Positions 7,235 through 16,232 are shown, counted from the first letter of the stretch. The stretch is 64,000 bases of DNA from Pseudomonas yangonensis (GCF_009932725.1 NZ_BLJU01000023.1:1-64000), one strand, 5' to 3'. The notes: a model not told the origin generated them from the sequence alone. Translations and numbers: made by a program.

Positions 7235-9382
7235 ATGGCCCAGGCGCAGACCAAGAACGCCGCCGTACCCGCCAAGCAGGTTCTGCTGGTGGTGGATGAT
7301 CGTATGGAAAACCTCGAGGCCATGCAGGCGCTGCTCGAGGATGGAGAGTGGCAGCTGCGCTGCGCCAGTTCCGGCGAAGAAGCGTTGCGTTGCCTGCTTG
7401 AGGAGGATGTCGGGCTGGTGCTGCTGGACGTGCAGATGCCGGGCATGGACGGCTTCGAAGTCGCTCGGCTGATGCGTGGCAATCCGCGTACGCGGCTGAC
7501 ACCGATCATCTTCGTTTCCGCCATCGCCCAGACGCATGACGCGGTGCTGCGCGGTTACAGCTCCGGTGCTGTGGATTTCGTTCTAAAACCCTTCGACCCC
7601 AGCGTGCTGCGGCACAAGATCCAGAGCCTGCTGGAGCATGAGCACAATCGCTGCGAATTGCAGGCGCTGTCCCAGCAGCTGGAAAGCGCACGGGCGTTCA
7701 ATGCCTCGGTGTTGGACAATGCTGCCGAGGGCATTCTGGTGGTCGGCGAGGATGGTCGCATCCAGTTCGCCAACCCGGCCATGGCGCAGATGCTCGATGG
7801 CGAGGTGGGCGATCTGGAGGGCGCCGACCTGCTGTCGTTTCTCAAGAACCCCGCCAACGAGGGCGGCTGGCAGGAGTCCGAGTTCTACCGGCACTTCAAG
7901 CGCGACACGACCTACCGGGTACACGAGGCCATGATGCGCACCTTCAAGGGGGGCTGCGTGCCGGTGGCGCTGTCCTGTTCACCGCTGCCGCAAGCGCAAC
8001 GTGCCATGGTGGTGATCGCGCTGGACATGTCGGTGGTGCGCAATCTGCACGCGCAACTGGAGTCGCAGGCCGTGACCGATTCGCTGACCGGCCTGCTCAA
8101 CCGCCGAGGTTTTCATCAGGCGCTGGAGTCGGCGCTGGCGCGTATCGAGCGCAGCGGCCAGCGTGTCGCGGTTCTGTATCTCGATCTGGATGGATTCAAA
8201 CGCATCAACGACTCGCTGGGTCACGATGTCGGCGATCTGTTGCTGCGCCGTGTCGGTGAGCAGCTCAAGGCCTGCTTGCGTCCCTACGACAGCCTTGCGC
8301 GCATCGGAGGGGACGAGTTCACCGCGCTGCTGGACAACCTCGGCCATCCCGAGGATGCAGCCAAGGTGGCGGAGAAGCTGATCGAGCTGGTTTCGGTACG
8401 CCACACGCTCGATGGCGTGGACTTTACCCTTGGTGCCAGCGTCGGTATCGCCTGCTTCCCGGAGTGCGGGCAAAGTGTCCAGGGACTGCTGCGTTCGGCC
8501 GACATGGCGATGTACGAAGCCAAGCGTGCCGGGCGCCAGCAGTACCGCTTCTTTTCTCAGGAAATGAACGGCCGGGCGCGCTCGCGGCTGATGCTCGAGG
8601 AGAGCCTGCGCCACGCCATCGAGAACGATGACTTCGTACTGGTTTACCAGCCGCAGTTCCAGCTGGAGACCGGCCGCCTTCGCGGATTCGAGGCCTTGCT
8701 ACGCTGGCAGCATCGCGTCGCTGGTACCGTTGCGCCGAACGTGTTCATTCCGTTGCTCGAAGAAACCCGCCTGATCAACCGCCTCGGCGACTGGATCTTC
8801 CGCGAGGGGGCCAGGCAGTTGGCGGAGTTCAAGCAGCAGTTCGGCGAGGACATGGTCCTCAGTCTCAATGTCAGCCCGGTGCAGTTCGGTATGCCGCAGC
8901 TGGTCCCTGACCTGAAACGGGTGCTGGATGCCCACGGCCTGAAACCCAGTCAGCTGGAGGTGGAGGTCACCGAGAGCGCGTTGATGCAGGACCTCGAGCT
9001 GACCCAGGCGCAATTGCGTCACTTGCGTGAGCTGGGCGTGAAAATCGCCATCGATGATTTTGGCACCGGCTATTCGTCGCTGGCGTACCTGCGCCACTTC
9101 GAACTGGACACGCTGAAGATCGACCGTCTGTTCATCTCCAACATGCTCGACTCACCACGCGATGCGGCTGTGGTCAGCACCATCATCGATCTTGGCCGCC
9201 ATCTGGGCCTGGAGGTCATCGCCGAGGGCGTGGAAACCCAGGCGCAGCGTGAGTGGTTGACGCAGCACCACTGCACCATCATGCAGGGCTTTTTGGTGGC
9301 GCCGGGTGTGCCGGCCGGCACCGCAATGCAGGTGCCGGCGCTGCTGGATTGGAGCAGGCTGCCCCTGCCGCGTGGTGAATGA
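7235..9382 (+). CDS. Response regulator with PAS, GGDEF and EAL domains (c-di-GMP turnover)
   Basis: About 715 residues. An N-terminal REC domain has Asp65 in LLDVQMPGMDG and ends in VLKPFD. A PAS domain follows (about 165-270), then a GGDEF domain with intact GGDEF at 358-362 and RPYD upstream as a likely product-inhibition I-site. The EAL domain has EALLRW at 486, DDFGTGYSSL, KIDRLF and AEGVET. Both catalytic signatures are intact, so it could make or degrade c-di-GMP; which activity dominates cannot be read. The ATG at 7235 was chosen for GGGGAG 6 bp upstream; GTG codons at 7202 and 7205 are alternatives. It begins about 45 bp after the hybrid kinase and is probably co-transcribed with it. 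Confidence 0.93.
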   Translation: MAQAQTKNAAVPAKQVLLVVDDRMENLEAMQALLEDGEWQLRCASSGEEALRCLLEEDVGLVLLDVQMPGMDGFEVARLMRGNPRTRLTPIIFVSAIAQTHDAVLRGYSSGAVDFVLKPFDPSVLRHKIQSLLEHEHNRCELQALSQQLESARAFNASVLDNAAEGILVVGEDGRIQFANPAMAQMLDGEVGDLEGADLLSFLKNPANEGGWQESEFYRHFKRDTTYRVHEAMMRTFKGGCVPVALSCSPLPQAQRAMVVIALDMSVVRNLHAQLESQAVTDSLTGLLNRRGFHQALESALARIERSGQRVAVLYLDLDGFKRINDSLGHDVGDLLLRRVGEQLKACLRPYDSLARIGGDEFTALLDNLGHPEDAAKVAEKLIELVSVRHTLDGVDFTLGASVGIACFPECGQSVQGLLRSADMAMYEAKRAGRQQYRFFSQEMNGRARSRLMLEESLRHAIENDDFVLVYQPQFQLETGRLRGFEALLRWQHRVAGTVAPNVFIPLLEETRLINRLGDWIFREGARQLAEFKQQFGEDMVLSLNVSPVQFGMPQLVPDLKRVLDAHGLKPSQLEVEVTESALMQDLELTQAQLRHLRELGVKIAIDDFGTGYSSLAYLRHFELDTLKIDRLFISNMLDSPRDAAVVSTIIDLGRHLGLEVIAEGVETQAQREWLTQHHCTIMQGFLVAPGVPAGTAMQVPALLDWSRLPLPRGE

Positions 9383-9397
9383 CGCGTGGGGCACGCT

Positions 9398-10294
9398 TCA
9401 GGCTTGCCGGTGCAGGCTGGCGAGCTCGGCGTCCTTCTCTTCCCACAGGCGGTTGACCCACTGCTGGAAGGCCAGGCGATAGTCGGCGTCCTGATCGTAA
9501 TTGTGACCGATGAATTCGCGGGGAATGTCGACCTGCTTGAAGTTCACCTGCACGGCATCCAGACGACCGCAGAGCAGGTCCCAGAAACCGGGTACGCCGT
9601 GCGGATAGTGGATGGTGACGTTGACGATGGCATGCAGCTGTTCGCCCATGGCGTCGAGCACGAAGGCGATGCCGCCAGCCTTGGGTTTCAGCAGGTACTT
9701 GAACGGCGATTGCTGCTGCGCATGCTTGGCCGGGGTCAGGCGGGTGCCTTCGAGAAAGTTGAACACCGCCACCGGGTTGCTCTTGTAGCGTGCGCAGGCG
9801 CGGCGTGTGGTGGCCAGATCCTGGCCGCGTTTTTCCGGGTACTTGGCCAGGTATTCCTTGCTGAAGCGCTTCATGAAGGGAAATTCCAGCGCCCACCAGC
9901 ACAGGCCTATCACCGGCACCCAGATCAGCTCCTGCTTGAGAAAGAACTTCAGCAGCGGCATGCGCCGATTGAGCAGGTACTGCAGCACCAGGATGTCGAC
10001 CCAGCTCTGGTGGTTGCTGGTGACCAGATAGGAATGGCGGGTATCGAAGCGCTCCAGGCCCTGGACCTTCCAGTCGATATGGCCGACCAGGCGCATCCAG
10101 AACTTGTTCACGCCGATCCAGCTTTCCGCGATGCCATGCATGACGAAGCGCAGCGCGCGCTGGATCGGCGCGAAGGGCAGCAGCAACTTGAGCAGGGCGA
10201 CGAAGAACAGCGGCCAGCACCAGAACAGGGTGTTCAGAGCCAGCAGCAGGCTCGCGATCAGGCCGCGCAGCGGCGCGGGGAGAAAGTGCAGCAT
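9398..10294 (-). CDS. 1-acyl-glycerol-3-phosphate acyltransferase-like membrane protein (PlsC/YihG family)
   Basis: A 298-residue inner-membrane acyltransferase of the LPLAT superfamily. After a hydrophobic N-terminal segment (LIASLLLALNTLFWCWPLFF) it has the catalytic HX4D motif as NHQSWVD, and further on the acceptor-binding motif FLEGTR. YihG-like members move acyl chains onto lysophospholipids. The ATG at 10294 follows GGAGG with good spacing and replaces a longer open frame that starts at 10417. It lies downstream of pta on the same strand but about 300 bp away, so it probably has its own promoter. It is convergent with the GGDEF-EAL gene, with only 15 bp between them. Confidence 0.87.
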   Translation of the reverse strand: MLHFLPAPLRGLIASLLLALNTLFWCWPLFFVALLKLLLPFAPIQRALRFVMHGIAESWIGVNKFWMRLVGHIDWKVQGLERFDTRHSYLVTSNHQSWVDILVLQYLLNRRMPLLKFFLKQELIWVPVIGLCWWALEFPFMKRFSKEYLAKYPEKRGQDLATTRRACARYKSNPVAVFNFLEGTRLTPAKHAQQQSPFKYLLKPKAGGIAFVLDAMGEQLHAIVNVTIHYPHGVPGFWDLLCGRLDAVQVNFKQVDIPREFIGHNYDQDADYRLAFQQWVNRLWEEKDAELASLHRQA

Positions 10295-10509
10295 CGGGCG
10301 AACGCCTCCGTAAGCAGGCCGCACGCCCGGCGGGCGGCCTGAGAATGGGGCTTGCTCTGTGCCCCGTATCGGTCGAAAGAGCTGCGGCGTTCCGTGCAGC
10401 GAGCTGGTTCGGCGCAAAGGTTAACGCTTGTGCACTGACCTGCAAGTGCCAGCAGTGACCGTTTGGTTTCCTTGGGTGCAGGAGCAGCTCTATGCACCGG
10501 ACCCTAGAC

Positions 10510-10557
10510 CGGACGCAATCCGGGAGTGGCTGGTCTAGCGCTCCCGGTTTGCATCCG
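10510..10557. repeat. REP-type imperfect palindrome (CCGGATTGCATCCGG family)
   Basis: CGGACGCAATCCGGGAG and its near-complement CTCCCGGTTTGCATCCG (15 of 17 pair) flank a 14-nt loop. The same core appears at 18949-19008. It lies in the 298-bp gap between pta and the acyltransferase gene (10295-10592), in which I see no gene; it may also act as the pta transcript end. Confidence 0.7.
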
Positions 10558-10592
10558 CGCTGCCGGCGCCGGGCGCGGCAGCCGCCTTGGTC

Positions 10593-12686
10593 TCAGGCCG
10601 GCAGGTTGGCCGCCTGGATCGCGGTCAGGGCGATGGTGTAGACGATATCGTCGACCAGGGCGCCTCGCGACAGATCGTTCACCGGCTTGCGCAAGCCCTG
10701 CAGCATGGGACCGACGCTGATGCAGTCGGCGCTACGCTGTACCGCCTTGTAGGTGGTGTTGCCGGTGTTCAGGTCTGGGAACACGAACACCGTGGCGCGG
10801 CCGGCCACCGGGCTGTTCGGTGCCTTCTGCCGGCCGACGCTCTCGATGGCGGCGGCGTCGTATTGCAGCGGGCCGTCGAGCAACAGGTCCGGGCGTTTTT
10901 CTCGGGCCAGGCGGGTGGCCGCGCGTACTTTTTCCACTTCCTCGCCGCTGCCGGAGTCGCCTGTGGAGTAGCTGAGCATGGCCACGCGCGGCGGGATGCC
11001 AAAGGCCAGTGCCGAGTTGGCGCTCTGCAGGGCGATTTCTGCCAGCTGCTCGGCGTTCGGGTCCGGGTTCACTGCGCAGTCGCCATAAACCAGCACCTGA
11101 TCCGGCAGCAGCATGAAGAATACCGAGGACACCAGGTTGTAGCCGGGGGCGGTCTTGATCAGCTGCAGCGCCGGGCGAATGGTGTTGGCGGTGGTGTGGA
11201 TGGCGCCGGAAACCAGGCCGTCCACTTCATCCAGCGCGAGCATCATGGTGCCGAGCACCACGGTGTCCTCCAGTTGCGCCTCGGCCATCGGTGCATTGAG
11301 ACCCTTGCCCTTGCGCAGTTCGACCATCGGCTCGACGTAGCGGCCGCGAATCAGATCCGGGTCGAGGATTTCCAGACCCTCCGGCAACTCGATGCCTTGT
11401 GCCCGGGCCACCGCATGAACCTCTTCCGGCTTGGCCAGCAGTACGCAGCGGGCGATGCCGCGTGCCTGGCAGATGGCGGCTGCCTGCACGGTACGCGGTT
11501 CGCTGCCCTCGGGAAGAACGATACGCTTGGCTGCGGCCTTGGCCCGTTGCACCAGTTGATAACGGAAGGCCGGTGGCGACAGGCGCAGCTCACGCGGTGT
11601 GCCGCAGCGGTTGGCCAGCCAGTCGTGGTCGATATGCCCGGCGACGAAGTCTGAGACCTTGCCCGCGCGCTCGCGGTCATCCAGGGGAATTTCCTTGTTC
11701 AGGCGGTTGAGGTTGGTGGCCGTGTCGTAGGAGCCGGTGCTCACCGTCATCACCGGCAGGCCGCTGGCCAGGGCGCCCTGGCACAATTCCATGATGCGTG
11801 GATCGGGGGCGAAATCGCTGCACAGCAGCAGGCCGGCCAGGGGCACGCCATTCATCGCGGCGAGGCTGGCAGAGAGAATGATGTCGTCACGATCGCCCGG
11901 CGTTACCACCAGGGTGCCCGGCTTGAGCAACTGCACGCTGTTGGCCACGGCGCGGGCGCACAGCACGATCTTCATCATGCGCCGTTGCTCGTAGTCGCCG
12001 GCGTTGAGGATGCGTGCGCCGAGCAGCTCGGCGATGTCCTTGGTGCGTGGCGCGTTCAGCTCCTCCTGCCAAGGAATGCAGCCCAGCAGACGGAAATTTT
12101 CGGTCTTGAGCAGCGGCGAGAACTCTTCCAGGCGTTCGGCGAAGGCTTCGATGCCATCCTCGCTGCGCACCTTGTTGAGGATCACGCCGAGCACTTTCGG
12201 GTCCTTCGGGCCGCCAAACAGCTGCGCCTGAATTTCGATGCGGTCGGACAGCTCGGTGAGGCTTTCGTCTTCCGGGGCGCTGACCAGGATCACGTCGGCA
12301 TCCAGGCTCTTGGCCAGATGGAAGTTGACCCGTGCGGCGTAGCTGGCGTGGCGCGTCGGCACCATTCCTTCGACGATGACCACGTCCTTGTCGACGGCAG
12401 CCTGCTGATAGAGGCTGATGATCTCTTCCAGCAACTCATCCAACTGGCCGTCGCCGAGCATGCGCTCGACATGGCTGAGCGGCAGCGGCTTGGGCGAGTT
12501 CAAACCATGGGTGCGCGCGACCAGTTCGCTGGAACGCTCCGGGCCGAGGTCGCCGGTATGCGGCTGAGCGATGGGCTTGAAGAATCCGACCTTGAGGCCG
12601 CTGCGTTCCAGTGCGCCGACCAGCCCCAGGCTGATGGAGGTAAGACCGACACCGAAACCGGTGGGGGCGATGAAGAAGGTATGCAT
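10593..12686 (-). CDS. pta: Phosphate acetyltransferase
   Basis: A 697-residue long-form Pta. The N-terminal half is a BioD/DRTGG-like domain (FIAPTGFGVGLTSISLGL at the start) and the C-terminal half is the PTA_PTB catalytic domain (VLPEGSEPRTVQAA, SYSTGDSGSG, GPLQYDAA). It interconverts acetyl-CoA and acetyl phosphate in the cytoplasm and works with acetate kinase to excrete or assimilate acetate. It starts 9 bp after the ackA stop, with GAGG in the short gap, so the two are one operon. Length equals that of the long Pta form of gammaproteobacteria. Confidence 0.97.
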   Translation of the reverse strand: MHTFFIAPTGFGVGLTSISLGLVGALERSGLKVGFFKPIAQPHTGDLGPERSSELVARTHGLNSPKPLPLSHVERMLGDGQLDELLEEIISLYQQAAVDKDVVIVEGMVPTRHASYAARVNFHLAKSLDADVILVSAPEDESLTELSDRIEIQAQLFGGPKDPKVLGVILNKVRSEDGIEAFAERLEEFSPLLKTENFRLLGCIPWQEELNAPRTKDIAELLGARILNAGDYEQRRMMKIVLCARAVANSVQLLKPGTLVVTPGDRDDIILSASLAAMNGVPLAGLLLCSDFAPDPRIMELCQGALASGLPVMTVSTGSYDTATNLNRLNKEIPLDDRERAGKVSDFVAGHIDHDWLANRCGTPRELRLSPPAFRYQLVQRAKAAAKRIVLPEGSEPRTVQAAAICQARGIARCVLLAKPEEVHAVARAQGIELPEGLEILDPDLIRGRYVEPMVELRKGKGLNAPMAEAQLEDTVVLGTMMLALDEVDGLVSGAIHTTANTIRPALQLIKTAPGYNLVSSVFFMLLPDQVLVYGDCAVNPDPNAEQLAEIALQSANSALAFGIPPRVAMLSYSTGDSGSGEEVEKVRAATRLAREKRPDLLLDGPLQYDAAAIESVGRQKAPNSPVAGRATVFVFPDLNTGNTTYKAVQRSADCISVGPMLQGLRKPVNDLSRGALVDDIVYTIALTAIQAANLPA

Positions 12687-12695
12687 GAATGAACC

Positions 12696-13880
12696 TCAGT
12701 CGAGCAGGGCAAGGGTATCGAGGGCGATCTGCCGCTCTTCGTTGGTCGGTACCACCAGCACGCGGGTATGCCCCTCGGCGTGGATGGCACCTGCGACGCC
12801 GCGCACGCAACGGGCGTTGGCCTGGGCATCGAGCTTGAGCCCGAGCAGGCTCAGGTGATCGAGCGTCCTGCTGCGGATCAGCGCCGAGTTCTCGCCGATA
12901 CCGCCGGTGAAGATCAGCCCGTCGAGGCGGCGCAGTGCGCAGCTCATCGCTGCCAGTGATTTGGCCAGGCGGTAGCAGAACACTTCGATGGCCAGGCTGG
13001 CGCCGGCATGGCCCTGTTCGCGAGCCTGCTCCAGGGTGCGCATGTCGTTGGACAGGCCGGACAGCCCGAGCAGGCCGCTGTCCTTGTTGAGCATGCTGTC
13101 GATCTGCTCCAGGCTCCAGCCCAGGGTGCGTGCCAGATGGCTGTGGAGATTGGGGTCGACGTCACCGCTGCGTGTGCCCATCACCAGGCCTTCCAGCGGT
13201 GTCAGGCCCATGCTGGTATCGCGGCTGTGGCCATTCTCCACGGCGCAGGTGGAGCTGCCATTGCCCAGGTGTGCGACCAGCCAGCTGCTGGCGTCGAATG
13301 CCAGGCCGCTCATGTGTGCGGCCTTGCGGCTGACGTAGCGATGGCTGGTGCCGTGGAAACCGTAGCGGCGCACCCCGTGCTCGGCGTAAAGCGTCTGTGG
13401 CACGGCGTAGCGGTAGGCGTGCTCTGGCAGGCTCTGATGGAAGGCGGTGTCGAACACCGCCACCTGCACCAGATCGGGGAACAGCTTCATCGCTGCTTCG
13501 ATGCCCTGCAGGTTGGCCGGATTGTGCAGGGGCGCCAGTGGCGCGATATGACGGATCGCCTGCAGGCTGACGGCATCCAGGCGCGTGGCGCCGGAGAAAT
13601 GCTCGCCGCCATGCACCACGCGGTGGCCGATGCCGTGCAGCGCGCCGGCGGCGGCCTGCTGCACGATGGGCAGCAGGTGAGACAGGGCCAGACGATGGTC
13701 GGCCCCCGACAGCATCAGGCTGTCCTTATGTTCGTCCTGTTGCCAGTGCAGGACCGCTTCGGGGCTGCCCAGGCGTTCGGCCAGGCCGCTGAGAATGAAG
13801 GTTTCCTGTGCTTCGTTGACCAGGGCGAACTTGATCGACGAGCTGCCGCAGTTGATCACCAGAATGTTGCGTGCAGACAT
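12696..13880 (-). CDS. ackA: Acetate kinase
   Basis: A 394-residue ASKHA-fold kinase beginning NILVINCGSSSIKFAL, the phosphate-1 motif of acetate kinases. It also shows GHRVVHGGEHFSG, HLGNGSS (nucleotide binding) and FTGGIGENS. It makes ATP and acetate from acetyl phosphate, or the reverse, with Pta next door. Its ATG follows directly on the stop of the upstream DUF3565 gene (TAAATG), which suggests translational coupling. The SD AAGGAA lies inside the upstream gene. Confidence 0.97.
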   Translation of the reverse strand: MSARNILVINCGSSSIKFALVNEAQETFILSGLAERLGSPEAVLHWQQDEHKDSLMLSGADHRLALSHLLPIVQQAAAGALHGIGHRVVHGGEHFSGATRLDAVSLQAIRHIAPLAPLHNPANLQGIEAAMKLFPDLVQVAVFDTAFHQSLPEHAYRYAVPQTLYAEHGVRRYGFHGTSHRYVSRKAAHMSGLAFDASSWLVAHLGNGSSTCAVENGHSRDTSMGLTPLEGLVMGTRSGDVDPNLHSHLARTLGWSLEQIDSMLNKDSGLLGLSGLSNDMRTLEQAREQGHAGASLAIEVFCYRLAKSLAAMSCALRRLDGLIFTGGIGENSALIRSRTLDHLSLLGLKLDAQANARCVRGVAGAIHAEGHTRVLVVPTNEERQIALDTLALLD

Positions 13881-14165
13881 TTAAGTTTCCTTGAAATCAT
13901 CGTACGACCGATCCAAGGCACACCAACCGCAGGGGAAGAAGCTGCCCCGCCTGGCCTGGCGTTGCCCGGGATCGAGTACCCAGGGCCGATTTTGCCAGGG
14001 CGGTCGGTGGCGCAGATGTTGAGTATGGCCACAAGATAAGACTGCCACCCAGTCGCCGTGCTCGTCCTGACGAAAATCAAGGATATGCACAGCCCGTTTG
14101 TCTGGGCTCGGGTCGCAATCCCGGCTGGCCTTGGTTAGACTTGGCCGTTCATTTCTCTTTCGCAA
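13881..14165 (-). CDS. DUF3565 family small protein
   Basis: Up to 94 residues with a conserved core, FRQDEHGDWVAVLSCGHTQ then RPPWQNRPWV and a late CGWC. Cys/His pairs (CGH, CGWC) suggest metal binding. I recognise this as the DUF3565 family common in Pseudomonas; its function is not known. The start is uncertain: TTG at 14165 has GGGGAG 5 bp upstream but leaves only 11 bp to the divergent FKBP gene, while GTG at 14090 (69 residues) would cover the conserved core and leave room for promoters. It is translationally coupled to ackA, which ties it to acetate metabolism by position only. Confidence 0.75.
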   Translation of the reverse strand: MRKRNERPSLTKASRDCDPSPDKRAVHILDFRQDEHGDWVAVLSCGHTQHLRHRPPWQNRPWVLDPGQRQARRGSFFPCGWCALDRSYDDFKET

Positions 14166-14176
14166 AAGGTCTCCCC

Positions 14177-14662
14177 ATGCTGATCGCCGCCAACAAGGCC
14201 GTCTCCATCGACTATACCCTGACCAACGATGCCGGTGAGGTGATCGACAGCTCCGCTGGCGGCGCGCCGCTGGTTTATCTGCATGGTGCCGGGAACATCA
14301 TCCTCGGCCTGGAAAAGGCCCTGGTCGGCAAGAAAGCCGGTGACGAAGTTGAAGTCTCCGTCGAGCCGGAAGAAGCCTACGGCGAATACAGCGCCGAGCT
14401 GGTCGCTACCCTGAGCCGCGCCATGTTCGAGGGCGTCGACACTCTGGAAGTGGGCATGCAGTTTCACGCCTCCGGCCCGGACGGCAGCATGCAGATCGTC
14501 ACCATCCGTGACATCGACGGCGACGACGTGACTGTCGACGGCAACCACCCGCTGGCCGGCCAGCGCCTGAACTTCAAGGTCAAGGTGGTGAACGTGCGTG
14601 ACGCCAGCGAAGAGGAAGTGGCTCACGGTCACATCCATGGCGAAGGTGGTCATCACCACTGA
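14177..14662 (+). CDS. FKBP-type peptidyl-prolyl isomerase, SlyD-like
   Basis: A 161-residue FKBP with the insert-in-flap domain typical of SlyD (VEPEEAYGEYSAEL, then a chaperone insert). The C-terminus is histidine-rich (HGHIHGEGGHHH), as in SlyD metal-binding tails but much shorter. It catalyses cis-trans isomerisation at proline and acts as a cytoplasmic folding helper; metal binding is likely. The ATG at 14177 (AAGG upstream) begins the conserved LIAANKAVSIDYTL. It is divergent from DUF3565-ackA-pta. A rho-independent terminator follows. Confidence 0.9.
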   Translation: MLIAANKAVSIDYTLTNDAGEVIDSSAGGAPLVYLHGAGNIILGLEKALVGKKAGDEVEVSVEPEEAYGEYSAELVATLSRAMFEGVDTLEVGMQFHASGPDGSMQIVTIRDIDGDDVTVDGNHPLAGQRLNFKVKVVNVRDASEEEVAHGHIHGEGGHHH

Positions 14663-14737
14663 CAGGCGAAGTTGCCGGTCAGGCGACTTGCGGTCGTACC
14701 CACTGGGTCAACCGCTGCTAAGCTCAAGCTTGCGATC

Positions 14738-14760
14738 AAGGCGCCTTAGGGCGCCTTTTT
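14738..14760 (+). terminator. Rho-independent terminator after FKBP gene
   Basis: AAGGCGCC, loop TTAG, GGCGCCTTTTT: a strong GC stem with a T tail. Confidence 0.85.
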
Positions 14761-14848
14761 CATGCATGGCAGCTTGCCCAGTCGCGGCTGCCACGAGGAT
14801 TACCGGGCCTTGCGCCCGCTGCACTGAATTCGCTGAGGAAGTTTCGTC

Positions 14849-15334
14849 ATGAGTGCCTTTCACGATCTCAATCTGCGCGCGCTGGATGGCCAGGAACTGC
14901 CGCTGGCGCCATACAAGGGCCAGGTGGTGCTGGTGGTCAACGTCGCCTCCAAGTGCGGCCTGACGCCTCAGTACGCAGGGCTGGAAAAACTTTATCAGCA
15001 GTACAAGGGCAATGGCTTTACCGTGCTCGGTGTGCCCTGCAACCAGTTCGCCGGTCAGGAGCCGGGCAGCGAGGACGAGATTCGTTCGTTCTGCAGCCTC
15101 AACTATGGCGTGACCTTCCCGCTGGGCAGCAAGCTGGAGGTCAATGGCCCCGGTCGTCATCCGCTGTATCGCCTGCTGGCGGGCGAGGGCGCCGAGTTTC
15201 CGGGCGATATCACCTGGAACTTCGAGAAGTTCCTGGTCGGTCAGGATGGTCGCGTGCTGGCGCGTTTCTCGCCGCGCACCACGCCGGACGACCCGGCGCT
15301 GATCCAGGCCATCGAGAAGGCGCTGGGTCTGTAG
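14849..15334 (+). CDS. Glutathione peroxidase (BtuE/GPx family)
   Basis: A 161-residue thiol peroxidase of the glutathione peroxidase family. The peroxidatic Cys36 lies in NVASKCGLTPQY. The Gln of PCNQFAGQEP and the Trp of TWNFEKFLV complete the catalytic triad. It reduces hydroperoxides using glutathione or thioredoxin. The second cysteine in RSFCSLNYGV fits a thioredoxin-type resolving residue. It has its own short upstream region after the FKBP terminator and is followed by a nitroreductase gene after about 130 bp. Confidence 0.94.
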   Translation: MSAFHDLNLRALDGQELPLAPYKGQVVLVVNVASKCGLTPQYAGLEKLYQQYKGNGFTVLGVPCNQFAGQEPGSEDEIRSFCSLNYGVTFPLGSKLEVNGPGRHPLYRLLAGEGAEFPGDITWNFEKFLVGQDGRVLARFSPRTTPDDPALIQAIEKALGL

Positions 15335-15461
15335 CACCGTCGCGCTTGGGCAGAGGGCACCAAGCGCGACTGATCGGCCAATCTCTCGGCCATTTCCTCT
15401 CGCGGCCTTGCTCGCCCGGTCGTTCGGTTGCTTAATCGGGCGACTGCCGAGGAGTGCGCCC

Positions 15462-16202
15462 ATGACCCGCTTTCCCCACGAGCAAACGCCGGCCACCATG
15501 GCTTCGCCGGCCGAACTGCGCGCGCTGATCGAAAGTCGCCGCGCGGTGCGCCGCTTCACTTCCGAACCGCTGCCGGACGCGGTGATTCGCGATTGTCTGG
15601 AGCTGGCCGTGCTGGCGCCGAATTCCTGCAACCTGCAGCCCTGGAGTTTTCAGGTGATTCGCGATCCGGCCCTGTTGGCACTGCTGCATCCTGTGTGCAT
15701 GAGCCAGAACGCCGCACGGGCGCCCTTGATCATCGCCGTGCTGGCGCGGCCGGATACCTGGCGCCATGCCTGTCGCAACATCATCGAACAGTGGCCGGAA
15801 GCCGAGGTGCCGGCGCGCATCCGCCGCTTCTACAGCAAGACTGCGCCGTTCCAGTACAACCAGGGGCCGTTGGGCCTGCTGGGGCTGTTCAAGCGGCAAC
15901 TGGTGCGTCTGATGGCCTTGCGCAAGCCGCTGATGCGCACGCCTAACAGCAAGGCCGACATGCGCCTGTGGGCGGTGAAGTCCACCGCGCTGGCAGCGGA
16001 GAATCTGATGCTGGCCTTCCAGAGCCATGGCTATGCCACCTGTCCGATGGAAGGCTTCGATGAAGTGCGCCTGCGCCGCGTGCTGGAGATTCCGCGCCAG
16101 GCCATCCCCATCATGCTGCTGGCCGTCGGGCGGCAGGGCGAGAAGGGCGTGTACAACCCGCGCCTGCGTTTTCCGCTGGAGCAGCAGGTCACCTGGCTAT
16201 AA
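15462..16202 (+). CDS. Nitroreductase-family FMN oxidoreductase
   Basis: A 246-residue protein with the N-terminal FMN-binding signature ELRALIESRRAVRRFTSEPLPD and LAVLAPNSCNLQPWSFQVI, both typical of the nitroreductase fold. Near the C-terminus it has AENLMLAFQSHGYATCPMEGFDE. Such enzymes are homodimeric NAD(P)H-dependent flavoproteins; the substrate cannot be predicted. The ATG at 15462 is preceded by GAGGAG; an open frame from 15408 lacks such a site. It stands alone between glutathione peroxidase and clpB. Confidence 0.88.
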   Translation: MTRFPHEQTPATMASPAELRALIESRRAVRRFTSEPLPDAVIRDCLELAVLAPNSCNLQPWSFQVIRDPALLALLHPVCMSQNAARAPLIIAVLARPDTWRHACRNIIEQWPEAEVPARIRRFYSKTAPFQYNQGPLGLLGLFKRQLVRLMALRKPLMRTPNSKADMRLWAVKSTALAAENLMLAFQSHGYATCPMEGFDEVRLRRVLEIPRQAIPIMLLAVGRQGEKGVYNPRLRFPLEQQVTWL

Positions 16203-16208
16203 GCAGGT

Positions 16209-16222
16209 TTGACCTGGATCAA
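16209..16222. promoter_or_regulatory. ANR/FNR-like box
   Basis: TTGAC-CTGG-ATCAA matches the FNR/ANR consensus TTGAT-N4-ATCAA in 9 of 10 positions. It lies just past the nitroreductase stop and 10 bp before the clpB sigma-32 -35 element, so it could add oxygen control to clpB. Only one site, so chance is possible. Confidence 0.4.
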
Positions 16223-16232
16223 ATGGCCTCGT

